A DNA stretch of 64,000 bases from Accumulibacter sp964420975 (GTDB lineage: Bacteria; Pseudomonadota; Gammaproteobacteria; Burkholderiales; Rhodocyclaceae), in contig CAYQVH010000005.1 in assembly GCA_964420975.1 (NCBI GenBank), positions 106,329-170,328 on the forward strand, in the 5' to 3' direction. The position numbers were made by a program, and so were the translations under genes. The number at the start of each line of letters is the position of its first letter. The stretch's first letter is position 1. Below the pieces are notes generated by a model. The model saw nothing but the letters and a program-made list of their open reading frames with translations, made no database searches and was not told the origin of the DNA. Of the stretch, positions 8,809 to 18,400 are shown one piece after another.

Positions 8809-10320
8809 ATGGCTACCGAAATCGAGATAAAGCTTTCCTTATCGACGCGTGCTGCCCGCGACTTGGCACAGCACCCGCTACTCGCGGCGGTCTCGCCGCA
8901 GCGGCAACGGCTGGTCAACACCTATTACGACACGGAAGACGGTCGCCTACGCCAGGAGCGTGTTCTCGTTCGCCATCGCCTGAAGGGCCGCGAGTGGTTC
9001 TTGACGGTAAAGACCGACGCTGCTTTGAGCAGCGGCCTGGCGCAACGCGGCGAATGGGAGCTGCCGAGCGATCCCGGACACTTCGACTTCTCCGGCGTCG
9101 ATGACGGGACGGTTCGCGCGCTGCTCGAGTCGGTTCGCGAGCAGCTGCAGCCGCTGTATACGACGCGTTTCACGCGCCAGACGTGGCTGCTCGAACGTGA
9201 CCGCGGCGCGACTATCGAAGTCGCGCTCGATCGTGGCTGGATCGACGCTCAAGGTCGTCGGCGAACCATCCGCGAGATCGAACTCGAGTTGATCCGGGGA
9301 ACCGTGGGCGACCTGTTTGATCTTGCCGGCGAGCTGCAGCAGACCTTGTTGCTGCATCCGGAAGTAAATAGCAAGTCGGAGCGCGCCTACCGCCTGCTCG
9401 CCGACACACCGCTCGCGGCGGTGAAATCGACGCCGGTTCCGCTCACCCCTCGCTTGCCCAGTCTGACGGCGTTTCAGCGGGTCTCGCTGAGTTGCCTGAC
9501 TCAGTTGCAGAGCAACGAAGAAGGCGTCTGCCAGACCGAGCAGCCGGAGTTCGTCCATCAGGCACGAGTCGCCATGCGCCGCCTGCGATCGGCCATCCGC
9601 TTGTGGGAGCCGTTGTTGCCCGAGGCGTTCGTCGCCCGCTTCGATCTACGTTGGCAGGCGATGGCGAGCAAGCTGGGAGATGCTCGCAACTGGGACGTGT
9701 TCATCGCCGAGACGGTCCCGGCGCTGGCGGCGGCGTTTCCAGACAACGGCGATTTCGATCGTCTCGTTCGCTACAGCTTGCAGCGGCGTCTGACGAGCCG
9801 TCGTGCTGCACGAGCAGCGCTCAGGTCAGCCGACTACTGCCGGCTGCTAATCGAGTATTCGGCCGCCGTGCTGGCGCTGCCGGAAACGCCGGCTAATCGC
9901 CTGGAGAGCTTCGCCCCGCGCTGCCTCAGCCGCCGTCTGCGGCGGGTCAGCGAACGGACGCCGGAAGCGTTGAGTGGCAACGCGGCCGCCCGGCACCGCC
10001 TGCGCGTCGCCTTCAAGCAGTTGCGTTACGCGCTCGAGTTTTTTTCGCCTTTGCTGCCGGTGTCCGCCCTTGCCAGCTACCTGCAATCAGTCACCGCCCT
10101 GCAGGATCTGCTGGGTCGCTTGAATGACCTGGCGGTTGCCAGGGAATCGGTGGCGGCGGCGCTTCCCGGTCGCCGCAGTCAGCCGTTCGTCGACTGGCTA
10201 GTGGCCGAGATGGAGTCCTTGCGCCCGGAACTGACCGGCCTGCTGGCGGAGTTGGCGCTTCGGCCGCAACCCTGGGCGGAAGCAGCCGAAGCGTCGAACG
10301 CTGTCATCGTGGACGCCTGA
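8809..10320 (+). CDS. CYTH and CHAD domain protein (inorganic triphosphatase-like)
   Basis: This 503-residue protein starts with a CYTH domain (residues 1 to about 200) bearing the ExExK signature (EIEIK, residues 4-8) and alternating basic and acidic strands of the triphosphate tunnel fold. The rest is a CHAD domain (about 225-490) with its conserved histidines in FVHQARVAMRRLRSAIR and RHRLRVAFKQLRYALEFF. E. coli YgiF has the same layout and hydrolyses inorganic tripolyphosphate, and CHAD domains bind polyphosphate. In a genome with ppk and ppx a polyP-related role is likely. The gene ends 11 bp from the convergent mgtE. Confidence 0.92.
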   Translation: MATEIEIKLSLSTRAARDLAQHPLLAAVSPQRQRLVNTYYDTEDGRLRQERVLVRHRLKGREWFLTVKTDAALSSGLAQRGEWELPSDPGHFDFSGVDDGTVRALLESVREQLQPLYTTRFTRQTWLLERDRGATIEVALDRGWIDAQGRRRTIREIELELIRGTVGDLFDLAGELQQTLLLHPEVNSKSERAYRLLADTPLAAVKSTPVPLTPRLPSLTAFQRVSLSCLTQLQSNEEGVCQTEQPEFVHQARVAMRRLRSAIRLWEPLLPEAFVARFDLRWQAMASKLGDARNWDVFIAETVPALAAAFPDNGDFDRLVRYSLQRRLTSRRAARAALRSADYCRLLIEYSAAVLALPETPANRLESFAPRCLSRRLRRVSERTPEALSGNAAARHRLRVAFKQLRYALEFFSPLLPVSALASYLQSVTALQDLLGRLNDLAVARESVAAALPGRRSQPFVDWLVAEMESLRPELTGLLAELALRPQPWAEAAEASNAVIVDA

Positions 10321-10331
10321 GCCTGCGCCGC

Positions 10332-11720
10332 TCAGAGATTAAAGATCCAGCTTGCGATGACAAAATAGTTGAGAACGCCGAGGATGTCGATCGCGGTCGT
10401 CACGAAGGGGCCCGTGGCGACCGCCGGGTCCACCTTCATGCGCTGAAAGAAGATCGGCAGAAGGACGGCGAGCAGGGCGGCACCGGTCATGTTGCCGAGG
10501 ATGGTCAGACCGACGACCTCGCCGAGACGAATGTTGTCGTAGACGAGATAGCCGTAGATGGCGAGGATGACCCCGTAAAAGCCGCCCAGCAGGAGACCGA
10601 CGCGCAGTTCCTTGAGCACCAGCGGAAACGCATCACGGACGTCGATAGCTCCAGTAGCCAGGCCGCGCACGGCGACAGTTGCCGATTGCACGCCGACGTT
10701 GCCGGCCATGCCCATGACCACCGGCAGAAACGCGCTCAAGACCAGCACTTCGCCGAGGATCGCTTCGTAACGTCCGATCACCGCGGTCGCGGCAAGGCCG
10801 CCGATGAATGCGGCGAGTAGCCACGGTAGCCGGATACCGGCAATCTTGAACGCGGAATGGGTCAGCGTTTCCGATTCGCTGGTACCCGCCATCTTCAACA
10901 TGTCGCGCGTCGTTTCTTCTTCGAGGACGTCGATCACGTCGTCAACGGTGACCATGCCGACCAGGACGTTGTCGGCGTCTACGACCGGGACGGCGAGCAA
11001 ATGATACTTCTCGACCAGCATCGCCACCGTCGTTTGGTCCGCGTCAGTGGTGACCTTCATCACGCGCCGATTCATCACTTTGTGCAGGGGCGTGCCCGGT
11101 CGCGCCAGCAAGAGCTGCCGCAGGGAGACGACGCCGACCAGTCGCCCGCCTTCGTCGGTCAGGTAGAGGTAGAAAACCATCTCGACGTCTTCGTGGCTGC
11201 GAATGTTTTCGATCGCCTCCTCGACGCTGAGCGAATGCGGCAGCGAGAAGAAGTCGGTGGTCATGATGCCGCCAGCGCTGTTCGGGTCGTACTTGAGCAG
11301 GCTTTCCAGCTCGTCCTTGCTTTCGCGGTCGAGCAGAGCCATCAGTTGCGCGCGCTGGTCTTCCGGCAGGTCGCCGATAAAATCGGCGAGGTCGTCCGGA
11401 GCCAAGTGTTGCAGCACGCCGGCCAATTTTTCGACCGGCGATTCGGTCAGCACTTGCGTTCGCAGGTCGGGCGGTAACTGGCTGAAAACCTGAGCCGCCA
11501 TTTCGGTGTCGGCGATGGTGTAGAAGATATCGACGACATGGGCAGGCGGCAGTTCGTCGAGAATCGACGCCATATCCGCCGGGTGCACGCGCGAAATCAT
11601 TTTCTGCAGCGGCACTTTGGCGTTGCGGTGATAAAGACGCTCGATCGTCTCGATCAGCCGCTTTTTCTTCGTGTCGTAGGCGACTGTCGCGACCGGCTTC
11701 GTTTCTACGTTAATTTGCAT
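10332..11720 (-). CDS. mgtE: MgtE-family magnesium transporter
   Basis: A 462-residue protein with the full MgtE order: N-terminal superhelical domain with acidic patches (about 30-140, including LAPDDLADFIGDLPEDQR), two CBS domains (about 145-265), a connecting helix and five membrane segments (about 290-462). The pore region holds the expected VMGMAGNVGVQSATV motif and a late Asp (TAIDILGVLNYF). MgtE is a Mg2+-gated channel: magnesium bound between the N and CBS domains closes it. Mg2+ is a main counter-ion of polyphosphate, which fits the cell type inferred here. The message would start in the 358-bp divergent gap shared with sulP. Confidence 0.96.
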   Translation of the reverse strand: MQINVETKPVATVAYDTKKKRLIETIERLYHRNAKVPLQKMISRVHPADMASILDELPPAHVVDIFYTIADTEMAAQVFSQLPPDLRTQVLTESPVEKLAGVLQHLAPDDLADFIGDLPEDQRAQLMALLDRESKDELESLLKYDPNSAGGIMTTDFFSLPHSLSVEEAIENIRSHEDVEMVFYLYLTDEGGRLVGVVSLRQLLLARPGTPLHKVMNRRVMKVTTDADQTTVAMLVEKYHLLAVPVVDADNVLVGMVTVDDVIDVLEEETTRDMLKMAGTSESETLTHSAFKIAGIRLPWLLAAFIGGLAATAVIGRYEAILGEVLVLSAFLPVVMGMAGNVGVQSATVAVRGLATGAIDVRDAFPLVLKELRVGLLLGGFYGVILAIYGYLVYDNIRLGEVVGLTILGNMTGAALLAVLLPIFFQRMKVDPAVATGPFVTTAIDILGVLNYFVIASWIFNL

Positions 11721-12078
11721 GACGTCGTCTTCTTTCCTTGTCGAGCGATCGGCTGGGCGTTGAATAACCCGCTAGTTTACCGGCGGGGGCGATGTGGGTC
11801 CATTGTTTCGACGCAGATTTTTTTCCTTCGGCGAGTGTACCTGGCAAGCCGGGAAGCGATCGCCAGGACGCGCGTCCGCTTCCCCCGAACGACCACCGAC
11901 CTTCCCCGGGCGCTCGGCGGGCGAACGAGGTTTCAAGAAAGTGGCATACACGGGACGGCGTGCGGCGAGTTTCCGGCCTCGATGCGGTGTTCTCGCATCG
12001 AGACCGCCTAGAGCTTGCGTAACCTGCATGGACTCGGGGTATATTGCGCGTTGTGTCGATACCGTGGGGTCAGGACGC
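11721..12078. other. 358-bp divergent intergenic region (mgtE / sulP)
   Basis: No convincing gene. It holds an inverted repeat at 11978-12002 (CTCGATGCG, 7-nt loop, CGCATCGAG; a 9-bp perfect stem extendable by two GC pairs beyond one mismatch). Next comes a possible weak sulP promoter: TTGCGT at 12015-12020, then TATATT at 12040-12045 with a 19-bp spacer. The long frames that run through it have no gene-like features. The repeat lies just upstream of that promoter and could be an operator or RNA hairpin. Confidence 0.4.
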
Positions 12079-13842
12079 ATGAAAGGAGCAGCCGTTGTCA
12101 GGTACCTGCAATCAGCGCTGCCGCTGCTCGGGACACTCGGTAGCTACCGGCTGTCGTGGCTGGGCAAGGACGCGATCGCCGGACTGTCAGCGTGCATCGT
12201 TTCGATCCCGTCGGTCATCGCCTACGCCGAACTGGTTCATCTGCCGCCGATCGCGGGTCTCTACGCGGCGTTGGCGGCGGCGCTGGGCTACGCGCTGTTT
12301 GCCAGCTCGCGCCACGTCATCGCCGGACCCGACGCGGCGATCGGCCTGCTCGCGGGGTCGGCGATTCTTCCGCTGGCGGCGGGGGATCCGGCGCGCATCG
12401 CGGCTTTGGCGGCCGTTCTGGGTCTGTTGACGGGAATCGTCTTGCTGATTGCGGCGCGCCTGAAGCTGGGTGTGATCGCGGATCTGTTGTCACGACCGGT
12501 GTTGATCGGTTACCTCAACGGTGCGTCGCTGGTGTTGATGTCCACCCAGCTCGGCAAGATGTTCGGTTTCAAGACGGACGGCGAGGATTTCTTCCCGCTC
12601 GTCGCTTCGGTCGTCGAACGACTACCCGAAACGCACTTGCCGACCTTTGTCTGCGGAGTCGTCTTCGTCGCCCTGCTGGTTGCATTGGCGCGCTGGCTGC
12701 CGCGAGTTCCGGGTGCGCTGGCGCTGTGTGCGGTCGCGATCTCTGCCACCGTGACGCTCGATCTGGGTGGCTATGGGGTGGCGCTGGTCGGCAAGGTGCC
12801 GTCGGGAATGCCGTCGTTGGCCTTTCCTCCCTTACGTTTCTCCGACGTTGCCATACTGGCGCCAGCGGCGGTTGCGATCGCTTTTCTTGCCTTTTCCGAC
12901 GGCATTCTGTTGGCGCAGACGTTTGCCGAAAAGAATGGTTACGAGATCAGCCCGAACCGTGAACTCGTCGCGCTCGGGTCGGCAAACATTCTTGCCGGTC
13001 TGTGGCAGGGTTTCCCCGTTTCCGCCAGCCAGTCGCGGACGTCGATCGTCGATTCGACCGGCGGCAAGTCGCAGGTTGCACAACTCGTACTTGCCGGGGG
13101 AATGCTCCTCTTCCTGCTGTTTTTCACTGGGCTGATCGCGCTCCTGCCGAAGGTGGCGCTGGGTGCGATCCTGATCGTCACCGCTTTCGGTATGCTCGAA
13201 CTGGCGCCACTGACCAGCCTCTACAAGGTCGACCGCGTCGAGTTTGCGATCGCGCTCGCGGTGACCGTCGCGATCCTGGCGGCCGGCGTCGTTCCGGGGA
13301 TCATTCTCGGCTTGTTGCTGTCGCTGGTCTCCGTTCTGGTCGAAGTCTCCCGCCCGGACGACGCGGTCTTGCGCCGCCTGGTCAGTGACGGCAAGTTCCA
13401 CGACTGTCGTGACGACGACGAAGCCGAAACCGTTCCCGGCCTGTTGGTCTATCGGCTCTACGCGCCACTGATTTTTGCCAACGCCCGTCACGTTGTCACA
13501 CGGCTGCGAAAACTGGTCGATGAGGCAGAGGTTCCGGTGAGGTGGCTGGTGATCGATGCGCAGGCGATCCATGACATGGACGTCACCGCCGCGCAGCGGT
13601 TTGCCGAGCTGCATCGGGAGCTGGCTGAGGAAGGGATCGACGTGAAGATTGCCGATGCGCCGCGACCGTTTCTCGACGAACTCGCCAAGGTCGGGCTCTA
13701 CGACGAGATCGGCGGTCGTGACTTCTTCGGTTCGGTCAAGAAAGCGGCGGAAGCGTACGAGCGACAGTTCGGCCTCGACCGAAACGTCGTCGCGGCAAGT
13801 GCCGCCGACCGTTCGCCGCCGCCGTCGACCCGGCGGGAATAG
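12079..13842 (+). CDS. SulP-family anion permease with STAS domain
   Basis: From the ATG at 12079 the protein has 587 residues. The membrane part (about residues 25-440) begins with the SulP signature AGLSACIVSIPSVIAYAELVHLPPIAGLYAAL and continues through about twelve to fourteen segments. The C-terminal STAS domain (about 460-570; VIDAQAIHDMDVTAAQRF) is the regulatory domain of the family. SulP proteins carry sulfate, bicarbonate, C4-dicarboxylates or other anions, so the substrate is left open. The frame is open upstream to 11794 but only the 12079 start gives a typical N-terminus; AGGA lies close before it, and GGAG follows just inside the coding region. Confidence 0.92.
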   Translation: MKGAAVVRYLQSALPLLGTLGSYRLSWLGKDAIAGLSACIVSIPSVIAYAELVHLPPIAGLYAALAAALGYALFASSRHVIAGPDAAIGLLAGSAILPLAAGDPARIAALAAVLGLLTGIVLLIAARLKLGVIADLLSRPVLIGYLNGASLVLMSTQLGKMFGFKTDGEDFFPLVASVVERLPETHLPTFVCGVVFVALLVALARWLPRVPGALALCAVAISATVTLDLGGYGVALVGKVPSGMPSLAFPPLRFSDVAILAPAAVAIAFLAFSDGILLAQTFAEKNGYEISPNRELVALGSANILAGLWQGFPVSASQSRTSIVDSTGGKSQVAQLVLAGGMLLFLLFFTGLIALLPKVALGAILIVTAFGMLELAPLTSLYKVDRVEFAIALAVTVAILAAGVVPGIILGLLLSLVSVLVEVSRPDDAVLRRLVSDGKFHDCRDDDEAETVPGLLVYRLYAPLIFANARHVVTRLRKLVDEAEVPVRWLVIDAQAIHDMDVTAAQRFAELHRELAEEGIDVKIADAPRPFLDELAKVGLYDEIGGRDFFGSVKKAAEAYERQFGLDRNVVAASAADRSPPPSTRRE

Positions 13843-13893
13843 CCGTCGCCCGCTGGGTTCATCCGCCGCCGTCCTTGGCGCCGGAAGCTCTGT

Positions 13894-14358
13894 ATGTTCG
13901 ATATCGTTCTCGTCGCGCCTGAGATTCCACCCAATACGGGCAACGTGATTCGTCTCTGCGCGAATACGGGCTGTCGCCTCCACTTGGTGAAACCGCTCGG
14001 CTTCGATCTCACCGACAGGAACCTTCGTCGTGCCGGGCTCGACTATCACGAGTACGCATCGGTCAGGGTCCACGACGATTGGCGAACCCTGTACAAGTCG
14101 CTCGACGGACGGCGCCTTTTCGCCTGCACGACCAAGGCGAGGCAAAGCGTTGCCGACGCGTCATTTGTTGCCGACGACGTCTTTGTTTTCGGTAGCGAGA
14201 CGCGCGGTCTGCCGCCCGAAGTGGTGGCCGACATTCCGGAAGTGCAGCGTCTGCGCTTGCCGATGTTGCCGGGGCAGCGCAGCCTCAACCTGTCGAACGC
14301 GGTAGCGGTGATGGTTTTCGAGGCCTGGCGTCAGAACGCTTATCGCGGGGGCGGCTGA
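13894..14358 (+). CDS. trmL: tRNA (cytidine/uridine-34-2'-O)-methyltransferase TrmL
   Basis: A 154-residue SPOUT-class methyltransferase, the usual TrmL/YibK length. It 2'-O-methylates the wobble base of tRNA-Leu. The N-terminus (IPPNTGNVIRLCANTG) and the knotted SAM-binding C-terminus (VFGSETRGLP and RSLNLSNAVAVMVFEAWR) are characteristic. It is downstream of sulP with a 51-bp gap and converges on aroG with a 33-bp gap, so it may be the last gene of the sulP transcript. Confidence 0.96.
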   Translation: MFDIVLVAPEIPPNTGNVIRLCANTGCRLHLVKPLGFDLTDRNLRRAGLDYHEYASVRVHDDWRTLYKSLDGRRLFACTTKARQSVADASFVADDVFVFGSETRGLPPEVVADIPEVQRLRLPMLPGQRSLNLSNAVAVMVFEAWRQNAYRGGG

Positions 14359-14391
14359 ATCCGCGTGACGCCGGTCGGGCGTCCACGAAAG

Positions 14392-15462
14392 TCAGCCGCG
14401 GTTCGGCAGCACGCTGCGCAACAGGTCGGCGGCTCGACGGATCATCTGTTCGGTCGTTTCCCACGACACGCAGGCGTCGGTGACCGAGCAACCGTAACGC
14501 AGCTGTGCCAGATCCTCGGGAATTGGCTGCTTGCCGGCAACGAGGTTGGATTCGATCATCGTTCCAACCAACGATCGGTTGCCCAGTCGTACCTGGTTGA
14601 CGACGTCCGCCATCACCAGCGGCTGCAGATCGTGCTGCTTGTAGCTGTTGGCGTGCGAGCAGTCGACCACGATGTTGGTCGCCAGGCCGGACTGACTCAG
14701 CGCCTGCTCGGCCATTTGGACGCTGACCGTATCGTAGTTCGGCCTCCCGTCGCCGCCACGCAGAACGAGGTGGCCATAGCGGTTGCCGCGGGTGCGAACA
14801 ATGACCGTCCGGCCCTGACCGTTGATGCCGAGGAAGCTGTGTGGCCGCGACGCGGAGACGATGGCATTGACCGCGATCCCGACGTCGCCGTTCGTTCCGT
14901 TTTTGAAGCCGACCGGTGTCGACAGCCCGGACGACATTTCCCGATGCGTTTGCGACTCCGCGGTGCGGGCGCCGATTGCGGTCCAGGAGATGAGGTCGCC
15001 GAGATACTGTGGAGAGATCGGGTCGAGCGCTTCGGTACCGGCGGGCAGCCCGAGTTCGGCCAGTTGCAGGAGGAACTTCCGGGCTTGGTACATCCCGCGA
15101 TCGACTTGGAAGGAATCGTCCATGTCCGGGTCGTTGATGAAGCCTTTCCATCCGGTAGTCGTGCGCGGCTTCTCGAAGTAGACGCGCATCACGAGACAAA
15201 GCGTGTCCCCCACTTCCGCAGCCAGCGCGCACAAACGATGAGCGTAGTCGAGCGCCGCTTGCGGGTCATGAATCGAGCACGGTCCGACGACGACGAACAG
15301 CCGATGGTCGGCACGGTCAAGGATATTGCGCAGTACTTCGCGGCCGCGCATCACTGCGCCGGCGGCGGCGGTCGACAGCGGCAGGGCGGCATGAATGTCG
15401 TCCGGTGAGGGCATCGGGTCAAAGGCGGTGACGTTGATGTCGTCGATATCGCGGGTCGTCAT
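14392..15462 (-). CDS. aroG: 3-deoxy-7-phosphoheptulonate (DAHP) synthase, class I
   Basis: A 356-residue AroF/G/H-family enzyme that condenses phosphoenolpyruvate with erythrose 4-phosphate, the first step of the shikimate pathway. Visible motifs: VVVGPCSIHDP (PEP/metal site), MRVYFEKPRTTTGWKG (about 90-107), GFKNGTNGD and VVDCSHANSYK. The isozyme (Phe-, Tyr- or Trp-sensitive) cannot be decided by eye, so the symbol is nominal. It follows mfd by 14 bp on the same strand and is probably co-transcribed with it. Confidence 0.95.
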   Translation of the reverse strand: MTTRDIDDINVTAFDPMPSPDDIHAALPLSTAAAGAVMRGREVLRNILDRADHRLFVVVGPCSIHDPQAALDYAHRLCALAAEVGDTLCLVMRVYFEKPRTTTGWKGFINDPDMDDSFQVDRGMYQARKFLLQLAELGLPAGTEALDPISPQYLGDLISWTAIGARTAESQTHREMSSGLSTPVGFKNGTNGDVGIAVNAIVSASRPHSFLGINGQGRTVIVRTRGNRYGHLVLRGGDGRPNYDTVSVQMAEQALSQSGLATNIVVDCSHANSYKQHDLQPLVMADVVNQVRLGNRSLVGTMIESNLVAGKQPIPEDLAQLRYGCSVTDACVSWETTEQMIRRAADLLRSVLPNRG

Positions 15463-15476
15463 GGTGGTGTGAACTC

Positions 15477-18400
15477 CTATCGGCTGAGTTGGTGGAGGAC
15501 GTCCTTGACCGCCGCGACTCGTTCGGCCAGCGTCGTTGACGAGCGCTTGACGAGCAGCTTGTCTTGCCCAGACAGTCGGTAACTGCGGTTGTTTTGAATC
15601 AGGGTGATGATGCGCATCGTATCGATCGGAGTGTCGGACCGGAAATGGACGACGAGCTGCTCGGCCGTCGCGTCCAGCTTGCTGATTCCGAACGGCTTGC
15701 AGAGTAGCCGCAGGCGGTGGCTGTCGAGCAGCGCGCGAGCGGGGGGTGGCAAGGCGCCGAAGCGGTCGACCAGCTCTTCCTGCAGATCGTCCAGTTCGTC
15801 ACGGCTCATACAGTTGGCGAGGCGTTTGTACAGCGTCAGCCGATCGTGCACGTCCGGCGCGTAATCATTGGGCAGCAGGGCAGGCGTGTGCAGATTGATT
15901 TCGGTTGCGACGGCGAGTGGCAGCCCGGGATCGGGCTCCTTGCCGTCCTTAAGGGCGGCGACGGCGCGGTTGAGCATCTCGGTGAACAGGTTGAAACCGA
16001 CTTCCTGCATTTCGCCGGACTGGCTCTCGCCAAGCACCTCGCCGGCACCGCGGATCTCGAGGTCGTGCATCGCGAGATAGAATCCGGCGCCGAGTTCGTC
16101 CATCATCTGGATGGCTTCCAGTCGCTGACGTGCCTGTTTGTTGAGCGTTGTCTCGTCGTCCACCAACAGATAGGCGTAGGCCTGATGGTGTGAGCGACCG
16201 ACCCGGCCGCGCAACTGGTGCAACTGCGCCAGCCCGAAGCGTTCGGCGCGGTTGATGACGATGGTGTTGGCGTGCGGATTGTCGATGCCGGTTTCGATAA
16301 TCGTTGTACAGAGGAGGAGGTTCGCCCGCTGCTGCGTGAACTCGCGCATTACCCGTTCCAGCTCGCGTTCCTTGAGCTGACCATGGCCGACAACGATGCG
16401 TGCTTCCGGCAGCAAGCGCGCCAGTTGCGCGCGCAGCTTGTCGATGGTGTCGACTTCGTTGTGCAGGAAGTACACCTGTCCGCCGCGCTTGAACTCGCGC
16501 AACAAGGCCTCACGAATGATGCCGTCCGAAAAGCGGGTGACGAAGGTCTTGATCGCCAGTCGCTTTTGCGGCGCGGTCGCAATGACCGAAAAATCGCGTA
16601 GTCCTTCGAGCGACATGCCGAGCGTACGAGGAATCGGCGTCGCGGTCAGCGCCAGGACGTCGACCTCGGCGCGTAGCGCTTTCAGCGCTTCCTTCTGGCG
16701 GACGCCGAAACGATGCTCTTCGTCGATGATGACCAGGCCCAGCTGCTTGAAGCGCACGTCTTTTTGCAGCAGGCGATGGGTGCCGATGACGATGTCCAGG
16801 CGGCCGTCGGCCAGGCTGGCGACGGTCTGACCAGCCTCGCGCGCGGTCCTGAAACGGGACAGTTCGGCGATCGTCACCGGCCAGTCGGCAAAACGGTCGC
16901 TGAAGGTCTGAAAATGCTGTTCGCAGAGCAGCGTCGTCGGACAGAGGACGGCGACCTGGCGACCGCCGGCGACGGCGCAGAACGCAGCGCGCAGGGCGAC
17001 TTCCGTCTTGCCGAAGCCGACGTCGCCACAAACCAGGCGGTCCATGGGACGACCCGACTTCATGTCCGAGATCACGGCGGCAATGGCGGTCGCTTGATCC
17101 GGCGTTTCCTCAAAGCCAAAGCCATCGGCGAAAGCGTCGTAATCGTGGCTACGAAATTCGCAGGCTTCGCCGCGGCGCGCAGCGCGCAGCGCGTAAAGCG
17201 CCAGCAATTCGGCCGCCGTATCGCGCGCCTGCAGTGCCGCTCGGCGTCGCGCCTTCTCCCATTGCGGCGAACCGAGCGTATGCAGCGGCGCGGCGTCGGG
17301 ATCGACTCCCGAATAGCGCGAGATGACGTGCAGCTGCGAGACCGGTACATAGAGCTTGGCGTCGTTGGCGTACTCAAGCGCCAGGAATTCGGTATCGCCT
17401 TCGCCGAGATCGAGGTGTACGAGTCCGAGGTAACGCGCGATCCCGTGTTGCTCGTGCACCACCGGCGCGCCGATCGTCAGCTCGGACAGGTCACGCAACC
17501 AGTTGTCAAGCGACGCGCGCCGCGCGGCGCGTTGCCGGGCTCGGCGCGACGGGCTGTCGGCGTACAGCTCGGCCTCGGTGACCAAGGCGAGTTGCTCGAG
17601 CACAAACCCGTCGTGCAGCGGCGCCATGGCGAGCGTCAAGCGGCTGTGGGAGGCCAGGAAATCGGCGAGGCCGAGTCCGGCGTCCGGGTGCAGCCCGTAC
17701 TCGCCCAGTAGTCCGGCCAGGGTTTCCCGTCGGCCAGGGCTTTCGGCGATGATCAGGACGCGACCCGCGAAGTCGGCCAGGAAGCCCTTGAGACGCCGCA
17801 GCGGGTCGTCGGCACGGCGGTCAACCGCGAGTGGCGGCAGCCGGCGGACGAGACCGTTTTCTCCGGTGGTGAGGTTCAATCGGGCGTAGGGCTTGGCGGC
17901 GACGAAAAACGCGTCTTCCGCCAAAAAAAGATCGGCTGGCGGTAACAACGGCAGGCTGGGGTCGCCACTGAGCATCGTATGGCGTGATTGCGCCTCGTGC
18001 CAGAAGGCGCGAACCGCATCGGCGACGTTGCCGTGCAGGCAGAGTACGGTTTCGGGTGGCAGATAGTCGAACAGGGTCGCCGTCTGATCAAAGAAAAGCG
18101 GCAGCCAGGATTCGATGCCGGCGGTCGCGATGCCGTTCGAGACGTCCTTGTAGACGCGCGAACGGGCCGGATCGCCCTCGAAAATCTCGCGAAAACGCTG
18201 ACGAAAACGGGTTCGTCCGCGCTCGTCGAGTGGAAACTCGCGCGCTGGCAGGAGTCGGACTTCGGCGACCGGATAAAGCGTGCGTTGGCTGTCGACGTCG
18301 AACGTCTTGAGGCTTTCGAGTTCATCGTCGAAAAGATCGAGGCGGTACGGCAACGCCGAACCCATCGGGAAGAGGTCGATCAATCCGCCGCGGATCGAGT

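Noticed and set aside
12832..14145. 437-codon minus-strand frame across sulP and trmL
   Set aside because: It covers two well-identified genes in antisense. The composition (many Arg, Asp, Gln) is that of a shadow frame.
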